DNA of 53,583 nucleotides from positions 1-53,583 of the forward strand of contig DBRU01000071.1 of NCBI GenBank assembly GCA_002306375.1. The letters are read 5' to 3'. The translations under genes were made by a program, and so were the position numbers. Within the stretch, counting starts at the first letter, position 1; each line of letters opens with the position of its first letter. The stretch is from Faecalibacterium sp. UBA1360. GTDB taxonomy: Bacteria > Bacillota > Clostridia > Oscillospirales > Ruminococcaceae. Below are positions 32,378-41,341 of the stretch, piece after piece. A model generated the notes under the pieces. The model was given only the letters and a program-made list of their open reading frames with translations. It was not told where the DNA came from and did not search any database.

Positions 32378-33031
32378 TTACAATTGCCCGGCTTTCAAAA
32401 GGTCCCGCACTTCCAGCAGGTCGTGGCAGCAGCGGGTGTACAGGCGGGCCATCTCCTCGTCGGCCGGGGCCATGTCGGGCACCATAACGGTCACGGCGCC
32501 CGCCGCGTGGCCGGCGCGCACGCCGTTGTAGCTGTCCTCCAGCACCAGGCAGTCCCGGGCGTCCAGGCCAAGGCGCTGCGCCGCCAGCAAAAAGATGGCG
32601 GGGTCGGGCTTCGAGCGCTGCACGTCCGCGCCGCACACCACACCGCGGAAATACGTCTCCACGCCGGTGGTGCGCAGGTTTGTGCGGATGATCTCCATGG
32701 GGCTGGAACTGGCCACGATGCAGGGGATGTGCTGTTCCTGCAAATAGTCCAGCAATTCAGTCAGGCCCGGCTTGCAGGGCACGCCCCGGTTGAACACTTC
32801 CACCGCCAGCTCCCAGATCATTTCCAGCATGGCCTGGGGGTCCACCTGGGGGTAGAACTCGCTCAGATGCCGTTTCAGGTTGTCCCCGGCCAGGCCGCGC
32901 CCGCCGGCCAGGAACTCCGGCGTGGGCAGGGGCAGGTCCAGGCGGCGGCAGCAGGGCTCCCACAGGGTATCCCACAGCCGTTCGGTGTCGAACATCAGCC
33001 CGTCCATATCAAAAATGACGCCTTTGATCAT
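32378..33031 (-). CDS. HAD-superfamily phosphatase / beta-phosphoglucomutase-like
   Basis: 217 residues, cytoplasmic. Motif I FDMDGLMFDTE (nucleophile Asp in DMDG), an alpha-helical cap, motif II VASSS, motif III lysine in KPDPAIF and motif IV VLEDSYNGV make it HAD subfamily IA. These enzymes dephosphorylate small sugar or nucleotide phosphates or isomerise sugar phosphates; the exact substrate is not visible. ATG 33031 follows AAAGGAG; the longer reading from 33091 would cover the promoter. Single gene, divergent from ilvE. Confidence 0.88.
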   Translation of the reverse strand: MIKGVIFDMDGLMFDTERLWDTLWEPCCRRLDLPLPTPEFLAGGRGLAGDNLKRHLSEFYPQVDPQAMLEMIWELAVEVFNRGVPCKPGLTELLDYLQEQHIPCIVASSSPMEIIRTNLRTTGVETYFRGVVCGADVQRSKPDPAIFLLAAQRLGLDARDCLVLEDSYNGVRAGHAAGAVTVMVPDMAPADEEMARLYTRCCHDLLEVRDLLKAGQL

Positions 33032-33067
33032 CGTCGTTTCTCCTTTTATATGGGTTGTGTCGGCTTT

Positions 33068-33096
33068 ATTGTACCGCAAAACCCGCCGCAAAGCAA
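33068..33096 (-). promoter_or_regulatory. Promoter of the HAD gene
   Basis: Minus strand TTGCTT (33096-33091), 17-bp spacer, TACAAT (33073-33068). Confidence 0.6.
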
Positions 33097-33116
33097 CAAA
33101 AGTTCGCAGGCGGGAC

Positions 33117-33145
33117 TTGTTTTCACCGCTTTACAGCGCTATAAT
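33117..33145 (+). promoter_or_regulatory. Promoter of ilvE
   Basis: TTGTTT (33117-33122), 17-bp spacer, perfect TATAAT (33140-33145). The leader to the ATG is about 88 nt and contains no T-box-like element that I can see. Confidence 0.75.
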
Positions 33146-33239
33146 AAGTAACAGCCATACAACCGTACCCTTCGGCCGCAGCGCCGTCCGGCCGGTCGCA
33201 TCGCTGATCTGTGCGATAGTGAAGGAGAGGAAGGAAATT

Positions 33240-34319
33240 ATGTTGGACATCAAGGTCACCCGTACCCCGGCCCCCAAGGCCAAACCCCAGGACGAAAGCA
33301 AGCTGGGCTTCGGCCATATTTTTACCGACCACATGTTCCTGATGGACTACACCGCCGGCGAAGGCTGGCATGACGCCCGCATCGTGCCCTACGGCCCGCT
33401 GCCCATGGACCCGGCCACCACCGTGTTCCATTACGCTCAGGAGATCTTTGAGGGCATGAAGGCCTACCGCACCGCGGACAACACGATCCAGCTGTTCCGC
33501 CCGGACTGCAACGCCAAGCGCTTCCGGGATTCCGCCGACCGCCTGTGCATGCCTCCCATCCCGGTGGAGGACTTCATCCAGGCTGTGGAGGCTCTGGTGG
33601 ACATTGACCGCGACTGGGTGCCCCACACCGACGGCGCCTCGCTGTACATCCGTCCCTTCGCCTTTGCCACCGACGTGGGCCTGGGCGTGCATGCTTCCAA
33701 GCATTACCTGTTCATCATCATCTGCTCGCCCTCGGGCGCGTACTATGCCAGCGGCCTGGACCCCGTGCGCATCTACGTTGAGGACGAGTACATCCGCGCG
33801 GCCCCCGGCCTGACCGGCTTCACCAAGTGCGGCGGCAACTACGCGGCCTCCATCAAGGCCGGCGAACTGGCCGAGCAGAAGGGCTTCAACCAGGTGCTGT
33901 GGCTGGACGGCGTGGAAAAGAAATACGTGGAAGAAGTCGGCTCCATGAACATCATGTTCAAGATCGACGGCAAGATCTACACGGCCGCCTGCACGGGCAC
34001 CGTGCTGCCCGGCGTGACCCGCCGCTCCATCATCGAGCTGCTCAAGGACTGGGGCTATGAGGTCATCGAGGGCAAGCTGGCCATCGCCGACGTCATGAAA
34101 GCCGCCGACGAGGGCAAACTGGAGGAAGTGTTCGGCACCGGCACCGCCGCCGTGGTCAGCCCCGTCAAGGAGCTGGACTGGGAGGGCAAGACGGCCCTGA
34201 TCGGCGGCGGCAAGATCGGCCCCCTGACCCAGAAGCTGTACGACACCCTCACCGGCATCCAGTGGGGCAAGCTGCCCGACACCAAGGGCTGGACCGTCAA
34301 GGTGGACGCGAAGTATTGA
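33240..34319 (+). CDS. ilvE: Branched-chain amino acid aminotransferase
   Basis: 359 residues, PLP enzyme catalysing the last step of Leu/Ile/Val synthesis (2-oxo acid plus glutamate). It is the longer class with the GFGHIFTDHMFLMDY N-terminus. PLP lysine K196 lies in FTKCGGNYAAS. Other family motifs are YAQEIFEGMKAYR, LYIRPFAFATD, EEVGSMNIMF, CTGTVLPGVTR and GTGTAAVVSPV. Start ATG 33240 lies after GAAGGAGAGGAAGG; the ORF is open upstream but crosses the promoter. Single-gene unit with its own promoter and terminator. Other ilv/leu genes are not in the window. Confidence 0.96.
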   Translation: MLDIKVTRTPAPKAKPQDESKLGFGHIFTDHMFLMDYTAGEGWHDARIVPYGPLPMDPATTVFHYAQEIFEGMKAYRTADNTIQLFRPDCNAKRFRDSADRLCMPPIPVEDFIQAVEALVDIDRDWVPHTDGASLYIRPFAFATDVGLGVHASKHYLFIIICSPSGAYYASGLDPVRIYVEDEYIRAAPGLTGFTKCGGNYAASIKAGELAEQKGFNQVLWLDGVEKKYVEEVGSMNIMFKIDGKIYTAACTGTVLPGVTRRSIIELLKDWGYEVIEGKLAIADVMKAADEGKLEEVFGTGTAAVVSPVKELDWEGKTALIGGGKIGPLTQKLYDTLTGIQWGKLPDTKGWTVKVDAKY

Positions 34320-34373
34320 TCCCTGTCAAAGGGCACAAAACTTTTACATTTTTGCAAGGAAACCAATAAAACT

Positions 34374-34406
34374 GCGCAGCTGCGAAAAAAGCGGCTGCGC
34401 TTTTTT
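34374..34406 (+). terminator. Terminator of ilvE
   Basis: GCGCAGC (34374-34380) / GCTGCGC (34394-34400) followed by six T. Confidence 0.85.
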
Positions 34407-34468
34407 GCGCCCCGCAAGCCGGACAAGACGGCTTTTGCCGTTTCTTTGCCGGTTCCCTTGCCATTGCG

Positions 34469-34477
34469 TGGTATAAT
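34469..34477 (+). promoter_or_regulatory. Extended -10 promoter of the dlt-like operon
   Basis: TGG-TATAAT with no well-spaced -35. About 70 bp before the TTG start. Confidence 0.6.
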
Positions 34478-34549
34478 GGTGAGAACATCCGGACCCGACG
34501 CCCGGGCGGATGCTGTGTGAATATCCGAATCGGAAAGGAGCGCAGGCTC

Positions 34550-36064
34550 TTGCATCATATCCTTCAGCTGCTGGACCGCACCGCCGCCGCGCGGCCGGAC
34601 GCGCCCAGCTTTTGCGACGAAGAAACCGCCCATACCTGGGCCCGCACCCGGGCCCTGACCGCCGCGGTGGGCACGGCGCTGGACGCTCTGCCCGGCGGCG
34701 TGCTGCGCCGCCCGGTGGCCTTGTACATGGACCGGGGCGCCGACGCCGTGCACGCCATGCTGGGCACGCTGGCCGCCGGCGGTTTTTATACCGTGCTGGA
34801 CACCGCCCAGCCCCCCGAACGTCTGCGGTCCATTCTCGATACGCTGCGCCCCGGGGCGATCCTGGCGGATGACGCCCATGCCGGCGCGGCCGCCGCCCTT
34901 GTGCCGGAAGCGCCGGTGCTGCGCTATGCCGACGCGGCGGCCTGCAAGCCCGATGACGCCCGCCTGGCGACGCTGCGGGCCGAACTCATCGACACCGACC
35001 TGGCATACGTGTTGTTTACCTCCGGGTCCACCGGCGCGCCCAAGGGGGTGGCGGTGACCCACCGCAATGTGCTGGCATACAGCGAATGGGTGACAAACAC
35101 TTTTGATTTTGGCCCCGGGACTGTGCTGGGCAACCAGACGCCGCTGTACTTTTCCATGTCGGTGACCGACGTGTACGGCGCTTTGCGGGGTGGGGCCTGT
35201 GTGCAGATCCTGCCCCGGCGGCTGTTCAGCTTCCCGGTGCAGCTGCTGGATTATCTGCGGCAGCGGGGCGTCAACACGCTGTACTGGGTGCCGTCGGCTT
35301 TGTCCATCGTGGCCAACTGGAAAGCTCTCGACTACACCGAGGCCCCCGCCCTGCGCACGATTTTGTTCGCGGGCGAGGTCATGCCCACCGCCAAGCTCAA
35401 CTATTGGCGCGCCCATTACCCCGGGGCGGTGTTCGCCAACCTCTACGGCCCCACCGAGACCACCGACATCTGCGCCTACTATGTGCTGGACCGGGACTTT
35501 GCCGACGACGAGGACCTGCCCATCGGCCGTCCCTGCGCCAACTGCGGCCTGGTCCTGCTGGCGGACGGGGCCCCGGCGGCCCCGGGCCAGGCGGGGGAGC
35601 TGTGCGTGCGGGGCAGCTTTGTGGCCGCCGGGTACTACAACATGCCGGACAAAACGGCCCAGCGCTTTGTACCCAACCCCGCCCGGAGCGAGTGCCCCGA
35701 GATCATCTACCGCACCGGCGACCTGGCCCGCCTGAACCACCGGGGAGAGTACGTCTATTGCGGGCGACTGGACAACCAGATCAAGCACATGGGCTACCGC
35801 ATCGAACTGGGCGAGATCGAGACCGCCGCCTTCGGGCAGGAAAAGCTGGACGCCTGCGCCTGTGTGTACGACGCCCGCGCCGACAGGCTGGTCCTGTTCT
35901 ATCAGGGCCGGCGGGACCTGACCGAGGCCCTGCGCCAGCGTCTGGCGGACCGTCTGCCCGCGTACATGCGCCCGGCCGAATACCGCCGCCTGCCCCGGAT
36001 GCCCCACAACCAAAACGGCAAGATCGACCGGGTGGCGTTGCAAAGCCTGCTGGCCGATGCCTGA
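34550..36064 (+). CDS. dltA: DltA-like amino acid adenylation enzyme (carrier-protein ligase)
   Basis: 504 residues, cytoplasmic. It activates an amino acid (D-alanine in true DltA) as the adenylate and loads it on the carrier protein encoded next. Core motifs are LFTSGSTGAPKG (about 155-170), NLYGPTETT (Tyr299), YRTGDLARL, RLDNQIKHMGYRIELGEIE and the catalytic C-terminal lysine K491 in NGKIDR. I chose TTG 34550, which has AAAGGAG at 9-10 nt and gives the family length. A GTG at 34517 has no ribosome binding site and would place that site inside the gene. It heads a four-gene set (adenylation, carrier, MBOAT, SGNH). The D-Ala specificity is assumed from synteny. Confidence 0.88.
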   Translation: MHHILQLLDRTAAARPDAPSFCDEETAHTWARTRALTAAVGTALDALPGGVLRRPVALYMDRGADAVHAMLGTLAAGGFYTVLDTAQPPERLRSILDTLRPGAILADDAHAGAAAALVPEAPVLRYADAAACKPDDARLATLRAELIDTDLAYVLFTSGSTGAPKGVAVTHRNVLAYSEWVTNTFDFGPGTVLGNQTPLYFSMSVTDVYGALRGGACVQILPRRLFSFPVQLLDYLRQRGVNTLYWVPSALSIVANWKALDYTEAPALRTILFAGEVMPTAKLNYWRAHYPGAVFANLYGPTETTDICAYYVLDRDFADDEDLPIGRPCANCGLVLLADGAPAAPGQAGELCVRGSFVAAGYYNMPDKTAQRFVPNPARSECPEIIYRTGDLARLNHRGEYVYCGRLDNQIKHMGYRIELGEIETAAFGQEKLDACACVYDARADRLVLFYQGRRDLTEALRQRLADRLPAYMRPAEYRRLPRMPHNQNGKIDRVALQSLLADA

Positions 36065-36139
36065 ATGGGGCCGCGCTCCCTTTGGCGGCCCGTCCGCTTC
36101 TCTTTCCAACGAACCCATCCCAATAAGGAGGTACCATCC

Positions 36140-36376
36140 ATGCACGATATCCAGGAGATCCTCGATCTGATCGCCCAGGTCAAGCCCGGGCTGACCCCCG
36201 CCCCCGACCAGGAGCTCATCAAAAGCGGGCTGCTGGACTCGGTGGACATCATGTCCCTGGTCATGGCCATGACCGGCGAGTTTGACATCGAGATCACCCC
36301 GCTGGACCTGAAAGAGGAAAACTTCCGCACGGCCGCGGACATTCTGGCCCTGGTGGAGCGTCTGGAAGAAGCCTGA
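36140..36376 (+). CDS. dltC: DltC-like acyl carrier protein
   Basis: 78 residues, acidic, three to four helices. The phosphopantetheine attachment serine is S34 in GLLDSVDIM. It would carry the activated amino acid or acyl group as a thioester from the DltA-like enzyme to the MBOAT protein. ATG 36140 follows AAGGAGG. It lies between the adenylation and MBOAT genes, which fixes its role better than sequence alone. Confidence 0.9.
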   Translation: MHDIQEILDLIAQVKPGLTPAPDQELIKSGLLDSVDIMSLVMAMTGEFDIEITPLDLKEENFRTAADILALVERLEEA

Positions 36377-36415
36377 CCCCTGCTTGCGCCGATCTGATAC
36401 GGCAAGGACTTTTCT

Positions 36416-37984
36416 ATGTCATACAATTCCTTTATCTATCTGTTCGTGTTTTTGGGGGCGGTGTGGCTGCTCTGGGCCCTGGTGCCCCAAAAATGGCGCC
36501 CGGCGGTGCTTTTGGGGGCCAGCATGGTCTTTTACTTCGCCACGGCCAAGCGGTACATCGTGTACATATTGCTCACGGCGGCCTTGTGCTGGGGCGTCGG
36601 CAAACTGCTGGGCGGGTTGGACGACCTTCTGGCCGACACCCGCCCCGCCCTGGACCCGCCCGGGCGCAAGGCGCTGAAAAAGCGGGTCCAGACCCTCAAA
36701 AAGCTGGCGGTCACCGGCGGCGTGGTCACGGCAGCGGGCGTTCTGCTCTTTGTCAAGTACCTGCCCTTCGGCGCGCGGGTGCTTGCCCAGCTGCTGGACA
36801 CGATCCCCGGCGCGCCGGTGCTGGCCGTGCCCGCCTTTGTGCAGCCCATGGGCCTGAGCTTTTTCACCCTCATGGCCATCAGTTACCTGGTGGACGTGTA
36901 CCGGGGCGTCTGCGCCCCGGCGCAGCGGTACTGGCAGGTGCTTTTGTACCTGAGCTTCTGGCCTCATGTGGTGGAAGGCCCCTTTGACCGCTACGGCGAT
37001 CTGTGCGGCGCGCTGACCGACCCGCCGCGCCCGTCCTACCGGGGCCTGACCTTCGGCATGCAGCGCATTCTGTGGGGGCTTTTCAAAAAAATGGTCATCG
37101 CCGACCGGGCCAACATGTTCGTCAAGGCCACCTTTGACGACTGGACGCGGTACAGCGGCGCGGCCACCGCTTTGGGGGTCCTTCTGTACACCTTGCAGCT
37201 GTACGCCGAATTTTCCGGCTGTATGGACATCGTCTGCGGCTCGGCAGAGCTGTTCGGCGTGCGCATGGCCGAAAACTTCCGCCAGCCCTTCTTTGCCGCA
37301 AGCATCGGCGAATTCTGGCGCCGCTGGCACATCACGCTGGGGGCCTGGCTGCGGGAATATGTGTTTCAGCCGTTGATCCTCAGCAGGCCCATGCAGCGCT
37401 TTTCCCGCTTTTGCCGGGACCGCGTAAGCCCGGCGGCGGCCCGGCAATGGCCGGTGTGGGCGGGTCTGGGCCTGACCTGGGCGCTGATCGGCCTTTGGCA
37501 CGGCGCGGGGTGGCTGTATCTGTTGTACGGCCTTTACTACTTCGCCCTGCAATGGCTGGGCGAACTGGCCGAACCCGCCCTGTGCCGTCTGCTGCCGCGC
37601 CTGCCGGCCTGGCGCAAGACCTGGCCGTACCGCCTTTTGTGCATGGCCCGCACCTTTGTGCTGGTCAACTTCGGCATGCTTTTGTTCCGGGCCAACGGGG
37701 TGCGCTCCGCCATCGACATGGTGCGCTCCCTGGCCGTGCCCTACACGGGCAGCCTGCTCATCAAGCTGGACGCCCGGGACGTGGCCGTGCTGGCGGCGGG
37801 CGCGGCGCTGATGCTGGCTGTGGATCTTGCCCATGAGCGGGGCGTTCGCCTGCGGGATACGCTGGTGCGCCGCCCGCTGCCCGTGCGCTGGACTGTGTAT
37901 ATTGCGGGGGTGCTGGCCGTCATGGTGTTCGGCGCTTATGGCGATAACTACGACCCCGCGGCGTTCATCTACGCCCAATTCTAA
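36416..37984 (+). CDS. DltB-like MBOAT acyltransferase
   Basis: 522 residues, about 11-12 membrane helices. It should take the thioester-bound group from the carrier protein and pass it to the outside. MBOAT landmarks are GLSFFTLMAISYLVDVYRG, WPHVVEGPFDRY, FRQPFFAASIGEFWRRWHITLGAWLREY and the active-site histidine H362 in IGLWHGAGW. A charged cytoplasmic segment at about residues 75-100 (RKALKKRVQTLKK) is longer than in typical DltB. ATG follows AAGGAC. Next gene 8 bp downstream. Compared with the MBOAT at 6485, this copy has its own activation enzyme and carrier. Confidence 0.9.
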   Translation: MSYNSFIYLFVFLGAVWLLWALVPQKWRPAVLLGASMVFYFATAKRYIVYILLTAALCWGVGKLLGGLDDLLADTRPALDPPGRKALKKRVQTLKKLAVTGGVVTAAGVLLFVKYLPFGARVLAQLLDTIPGAPVLAVPAFVQPMGLSFFTLMAISYLVDVYRGVCAPAQRYWQVLLYLSFWPHVVEGPFDRYGDLCGALTDPPRPSYRGLTFGMQRILWGLFKKMVIADRANMFVKATFDDWTRYSGAATALGVLLYTLQLYAEFSGCMDIVCGSAELFGVRMAENFRQPFFAASIGEFWRRWHITLGAWLREYVFQPLILSRPMQRFSRFCRDRVSPAAARQWPVWAGLGLTWALIGLWHGAGWLYLLYGLYYFALQWLGELAEPALCRLLPRLPAWRKTWPYRLLCMARTFVLVNFGMLLFRANGVRSAIDMVRSLAVPYTGSLLIKLDARDVAVLAAGAALMLAVDLAHERGVRLRDTLVRRPLPVRWTVYIAGVLAVMVFGAYGDNYDPAAFIYAQF

Positions 37985-37992
37985 GGAGAACT

Positions 37993-39009
37993 ATGAGACC
38001 CTGGATCAAAAACACGCTGCACATCGCGGCGTTCTGCCTGGCTCTGGCCCTGGCTGTCTTTGCGGCCGGGCATTACCTGATGCCTCATTCCAACCGATAC
38101 CTGTCCGGCTACACGGCCGGCGGCATTCTGGGCGAGGACTTCGACACCATCGATGTGCTGGTCATGGGGGACTCCAACGCGGCGCAGGGCATCTCGCCCA
38201 TGCAGTGGTACACCGAAAAGGGCGTCACCGGCTATACCTACGCCTCGGGCTGGCTGTCGGTGTACAACATCTATTACCGCCTGCGCAGCATCTATGAAGA
38301 ACAGTCCCCCCGGGTGGTGGTGCTGTGCGCCGACGTGGCGTACAGCAAAAAAGGCAACGAGACCTATCTGCAAGCGGCCATCGGGGACATCACCGACGAA
38401 CTGATCCCCCTGGTGCGCTTCCACGACAACTGGAAAGAGATCACCTTCGCCAATATGTTCGAGAAACACGACTACACCTGGCGGGACGCCAACAAGGGCT
38501 TTACCCCCATCACCGACGTGAGCGCGTACCAGGGGGGCGATTACATGTACGACACCGGCCTGCGGGAGCCCATCCCCGGCACGGTGCGCGTGTATCTGGA
38601 ACGCATCGTGGCCCTGTGCGCCGAGCATGACAGTGAGCTCGTGCTCATCACGATGCCGGCGCCCGCCAGCTGGAACCTGGCGCGGCACAACGGCATCCAG
38701 GCCTTTGCCGATGAATACGACCTGCCCTACATCGACTACAACATGGCGGATCAGGACCCCGGCATCGACTGGCAGACGGACACGCCGGACAGCGGTACAC
38801 ACCTGAACGTTCTGGGCGCGCAGAAGGTCACGGCGGCCCTGGGGGACTACCTGACCGAATACTACGACCTGCCCGATCACCGGGGCGAAGCCGGCTTCGA
38901 GACCTGGGACAAGGACGCCGGGACCTACGCCGACACCATGGCGGAAGCGGAAGCCCGCAACCGGGAACAGGCGGAGCTTCAGGCGGCGCAGCGTGCGCAA
39001 AGCGCCTGA
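37993..39009 (+). CDS. SGNH-like (DltD/AlgX-analogous) extracytoplasmic protein
   Basis: 338 residues, one N-terminal membrane helix (about 9-29), then an outside domain. The SGNH block I is VMGDSNAAQG with candidate nucleophile S61; the distal block is DSGTHLNVLGA with D266 and H270. This matches the D-x-x-x-H spacing of the gene at 7966. It is the last gene of the four-gene set and probably transfers the group delivered by the MBOAT to a cell-wall polymer. The C-terminal 40 residues are a charged, Ala/Glu/Gln-rich helix, possibly a coiled coil. It does not look like classical DltD in length or motifs, so the polymer may not be teichoic acid. Confidence 0.82.
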   Translation: MRPWIKNTLHIAAFCLALALAVFAAGHYLMPHSNRYLSGYTAGGILGEDFDTIDVLVMGDSNAAQGISPMQWYTEKGVTGYTYASGWLSVYNIYYRLRSIYEEQSPRVVVLCADVAYSKKGNETYLQAAIGDITDELIPLVRFHDNWKEITFANMFEKHDYTWRDANKGFTPITDVSAYQGGDYMYDTGLREPIPGTVRVYLERIVALCAEHDSELVLITMPAPASWNLARHNGIQAFADEYDLPYIDYNMADQDPGIDWQTDTPDSGTHLNVLGAQKVTAALGDYLTEYYDLPDHRGEAGFETWDKDAGTYADTMAEAEARNREQAELQAAQRAQSA

Positions 39010-39028
39010 TTCTTGACATACCACGACA

Positions 39029-39073
39029 AAAAGCGCCCCGCGCGGTCACCAAAGACCGTTGACGGGGCGCTTT
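39029..39073. terminator. Terminator between convergent operons
   Basis: AAAGCGCCCCG / CGGGGCGCTTT with an inner GGTC/GACC. The A-run side gives TTTTTG on the minus strand, so it serves the C39-like gene best and the dlt-like operon more weakly. Confidence 0.8.
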
Positions 39074-39098
39074 GCGTTTGGGGAGAAAACTGCGGCGG

Positions 39099-40451
39099 TC
39101 ACAGCATCACATCGCCCACCAGCATGCTGCCGGAAGGCTCGATGGCGTACACCGTGTATTTGACCGGGCCCTGGCGGGGCTCGGCGGGGGCGGGCAGACG
39201 GATGCAGCCATCTTCCGGGCGGGTGAAGTGCAGCGTGCGGTGGGCGCTGGTGGCGTGGGGACGCTCGTCCGGCACCGACCAGGCCAGAATACCGCCGTGG
39301 ACCCGGGGGCTTTCCTCCGTGGGGGGCGCGCCGCAAAAATCGTCCGGCAGGGGATGGGCCACCCCGCCCAGATGCATGCGGTACAGATCCGGCGCGCTGT
39401 CCCGTTCATGGCGCAGCCACACCGACGACCGGCGCGGGCAGCCTTCGGGGGCTTTGCCCCGACGCGGGCGCATGCACAAAGCCAGGTTGGTCCATGCCAC
39501 AAGAAACTCGTCCAGGGGCATCTGGGTCTCGGCGTCAAAGTTGTCCAGCCCGGCCCAGGGGTCGATGAGCAGCGCGCAGGCGGACCCGTCCAGGTGGGCA
39601 AAGCCACGCAGCGCCGCATACCGCACCGGGGGCATGCCGGCTTCGACCTGCTGGGGCGGGCGCTCCAGGGCCACCACCACGCCGTAACCGGCGCGCACCT
39701 CGGCGCGCAGCAGGGCAAGGTCGGCCCAGCAGGCCCAGGCCGGGAACCCCCAGCACCCGGCCACCGCCGCCGCAAAGCTCAGGTTGCGGGGGTCCTGGCC
39801 CGGCTGGTGGTCGCGCATGGCCAGGGCGAACTCCTCGGGCAAAATGTCCGCGCCCCAGCGGTTGGTCAAACTGGTCAGGCAGACGGCCAGGTCCATCATG
39901 TCATGCAAGGCCGGGGCGCGCTGGGCCACCACGTAAGGCATCAGATGCAGCCGGGCGTTGACGGGCCGGCCGCCGGCAGGGATCACATCCACCGCCCGCA
40001 CGCTGACGCCCAGCAAGCTCACCGACGGGGTGGCCTTCTCGTCCTTGGTATACAGGTAGATGCGCAGCTGTACCTGCGCGCCGATCTTGGAGTCCAGCGT
40101 CAGCAGATCGGGATGCATCACCAGGGCCCCGCGGGTGGCCGGGCGGGCGCCTTCCCGTTCCAGGTAGGGGCTCCATCGCCCAAAGCTGGACCAGGCAGTC
40201 CAGTTGCCGTCCACCAGCACCCGGGCCTGGGCTTCCACGGCGGTGTCCGGCGGGGTGCCGGCGTTCCAGCTCACGCGCACGGCGTCAAAGGCGGGCAGGG
40301 TGATGGCCGGGCTCGTGTAGCAGCCGTAGGGCACGTGCCCGCCCTGCACCATATCCAGCAGGATGCGGTTGTTGGCCACGGTCACGTTGTCCAGCTCGCC
40401 GCGCATGAACCCTTCGGTGTCCTGCAGCAAAAAGGTGTTTTTGCCTTCCAT
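39099..40451 (-). CDS. C39-like papain-fold protein, probably catalytically inactive
   Basis: 450 residues, no signal peptide or membrane helix. Residues 1-150 form a beta-sandwich (VRVSWNAGTPPDT, WSSFGRWSPY, KATPSVSLLGVSV) like that preceding C39_2 peptidase domains in actinobacteria and clostridia. Residues about 170-350 follow that peptidase domain: MPYVVAQR, AVCLTSLTNRWG with C191 at the catalytic position, ILPEEFALAM, NLSFAAAVAGCWG, and YAALRGF before LLIDPWAG. In active relatives the segment before RGF reads G-H-x-x-V-V; here the histidine position is R277. The expected export signal is also missing. ATG 40451 was preferred to GTG 40460 because of spacing from AAGGCGG. It follows the membrane-protein gene by 5 bp. 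Function unknown. Confidence 0.65.
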   Translation of the reverse strand: MEGKNTFLLQDTEGFMRGELDNVTVANNRILLDMVQGGHVPYGCYTSPAITLPAFDAVRVSWNAGTPPDTAVEAQARVLVDGNWTAWSSFGRWSPYLEREGARPATRGALVMHPDLLTLDSKIGAQVQLRIYLYTKDEKATPSVSLLGVSVRAVDVIPAGGRPVNARLHLMPYVVAQRAPALHDMMDLAVCLTSLTNRWGADILPEEFALAMRDHQPGQDPRNLSFAAAVAGCWGFPAWACWADLALLRAEVRAGYGVVVALERPPQQVEAGMPPVRYAALRGFAHLDGSACALLIDPWAGLDNFDAETQMPLDEFLVAWTNLALCMRPRRGKAPEGCPRRSSVWLRHERDSAPDLYRMHLGGVAHPLPDDFCGAPPTEESPRVHGGILAWSVPDERPHATSAHRTLHFTRPEDGCIRLPAPAEPRQGPVKYTVYAIEPSGSMLVGDVML

Positions 40452-40456
40452 CGCGT

Positions 40457-41293
40457 TCACCGCCTTGTTTCGTCGCCGGGGTCGTCCCGACGGCGCATGA
40501 TCTCATCCATTTCGGCATCCCGGCGCTGGCGGATGGTCGATTCCAGCGCAAAGGCCCGGTCCAGCGCCGGGTACAGGATCTGCAAGGCCACGGTCACCGG
40601 CAGCCAGAAGCCCGTGACCAGCAGCACCGGCAGGGTGTAGGGCATATACATCAACACCGGCGCCCAGTACACGCACTGTACCAGCGCCGCGGCCAGCGTG
40701 CGGGGCAAAAAGCCGAAGAAAAAGCGCACGCCGTTGTTATACAGGCGGCCAAGGGGCAGGCTGACCAGCACCACCTGGGCGAACACGTAGCTGAAAAATC
40801 CCACAAGGACCACGCCGCCCACGACCATGCACACCCACACGCTGGTGGGCACGTTGTCCATGTCGGGCAAGGTCATCAGCGCCCAGGCCCACAGCCCCAG
40901 GGCGGCGCCGCTCAGGGCCCCGGGCGCCAAAGCGTCCCGCCAGTTCTGTTTCCAGGCGCTGCGGTAGGTGTGCCACCAGTACCCGGGCTCATCGCGCAAA
41001 GCCCGCAGCACGGTGTCGAACATGCCGCACAAAAAAGGCGCGGCGATCATACCGCCCAGCGCTCCGCCCAGAACGCTGATCCACACCGCCTTGGCCAAAA
41101 TCCCGAACATCACCGCCAGAAAAGCCGGCACGAACCCCGCGCAGCACAAAAGGCTTGCTTTGTAAAAGGGCCACAGATCGCGCCCCATCAGCTCAAAAAA
41201 GCGGGCGACGCCCACCTTGCGGGGCGTTTTGGGGTCGGGCGCATCGGGCAGTTCCGTGGCAAGCGGGTCCTGCATGTTTTGTTCGTCGGGCAT
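40457..41293 (-). CDS. YesL/DUF624-like membrane protein
   Basis: 278 residues. A hydrophilic N-terminus (about 45 residues) is followed by FFELMGRDLWPFYKASLL and five to six membrane helices, ending in a charged, Arg/Glu/Asp-rich tail. This pattern resembles the YesL (DUF624) family of Firmicutes, which often sits with carbohydrate-uptake genes, but the similarity is loose. ATG 41293 follows AGGAG at 7 nt. First gene of a two-gene operon with the C39-like gene. Function unknown. Confidence 0.7.
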   Translation of the reverse strand: MPDEQNMQDPLATELPDAPDPKTPRKVGVARFFELMGRDLWPFYKASLLCCAGFVPAFLAVMFGILAKAVWISVLGGALGGMIAAPFLCGMFDTVLRALRDEPGYWWHTYRSAWKQNWRDALAPGALSGAALGLWAWALMTLPDMDNVPTSVWVCMVVGGVVLVGFFSYVFAQVVLVSLPLGRLYNNGVRFFFGFLPRTLAAALVQCVYWAPVLMYMPYTLPVLLVTGFWLPVTVALQILYPALDRAFALESTIRQRRDAEMDEIMRRRDDPGDETRR

Positions 41294-41341
41294 ATCGATT
41301 CTCCTGTTCTGCACTGGCTTTTCTTTCAGTATATGTGTTCA

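Noticed and set aside
33146..33239. ilvE leader considered as a T-box or amino acid riboswitch
   Set aside because: Only about 88 nt, no T-box sequence and no terminator hairpin.
34055..36145. Minus-strand frame of 696 codons opposite ilvE end and the DltA-like gene
   Set aside because: Crosses a terminator, a promoter and two real genes; composition is that of a shadow frame.
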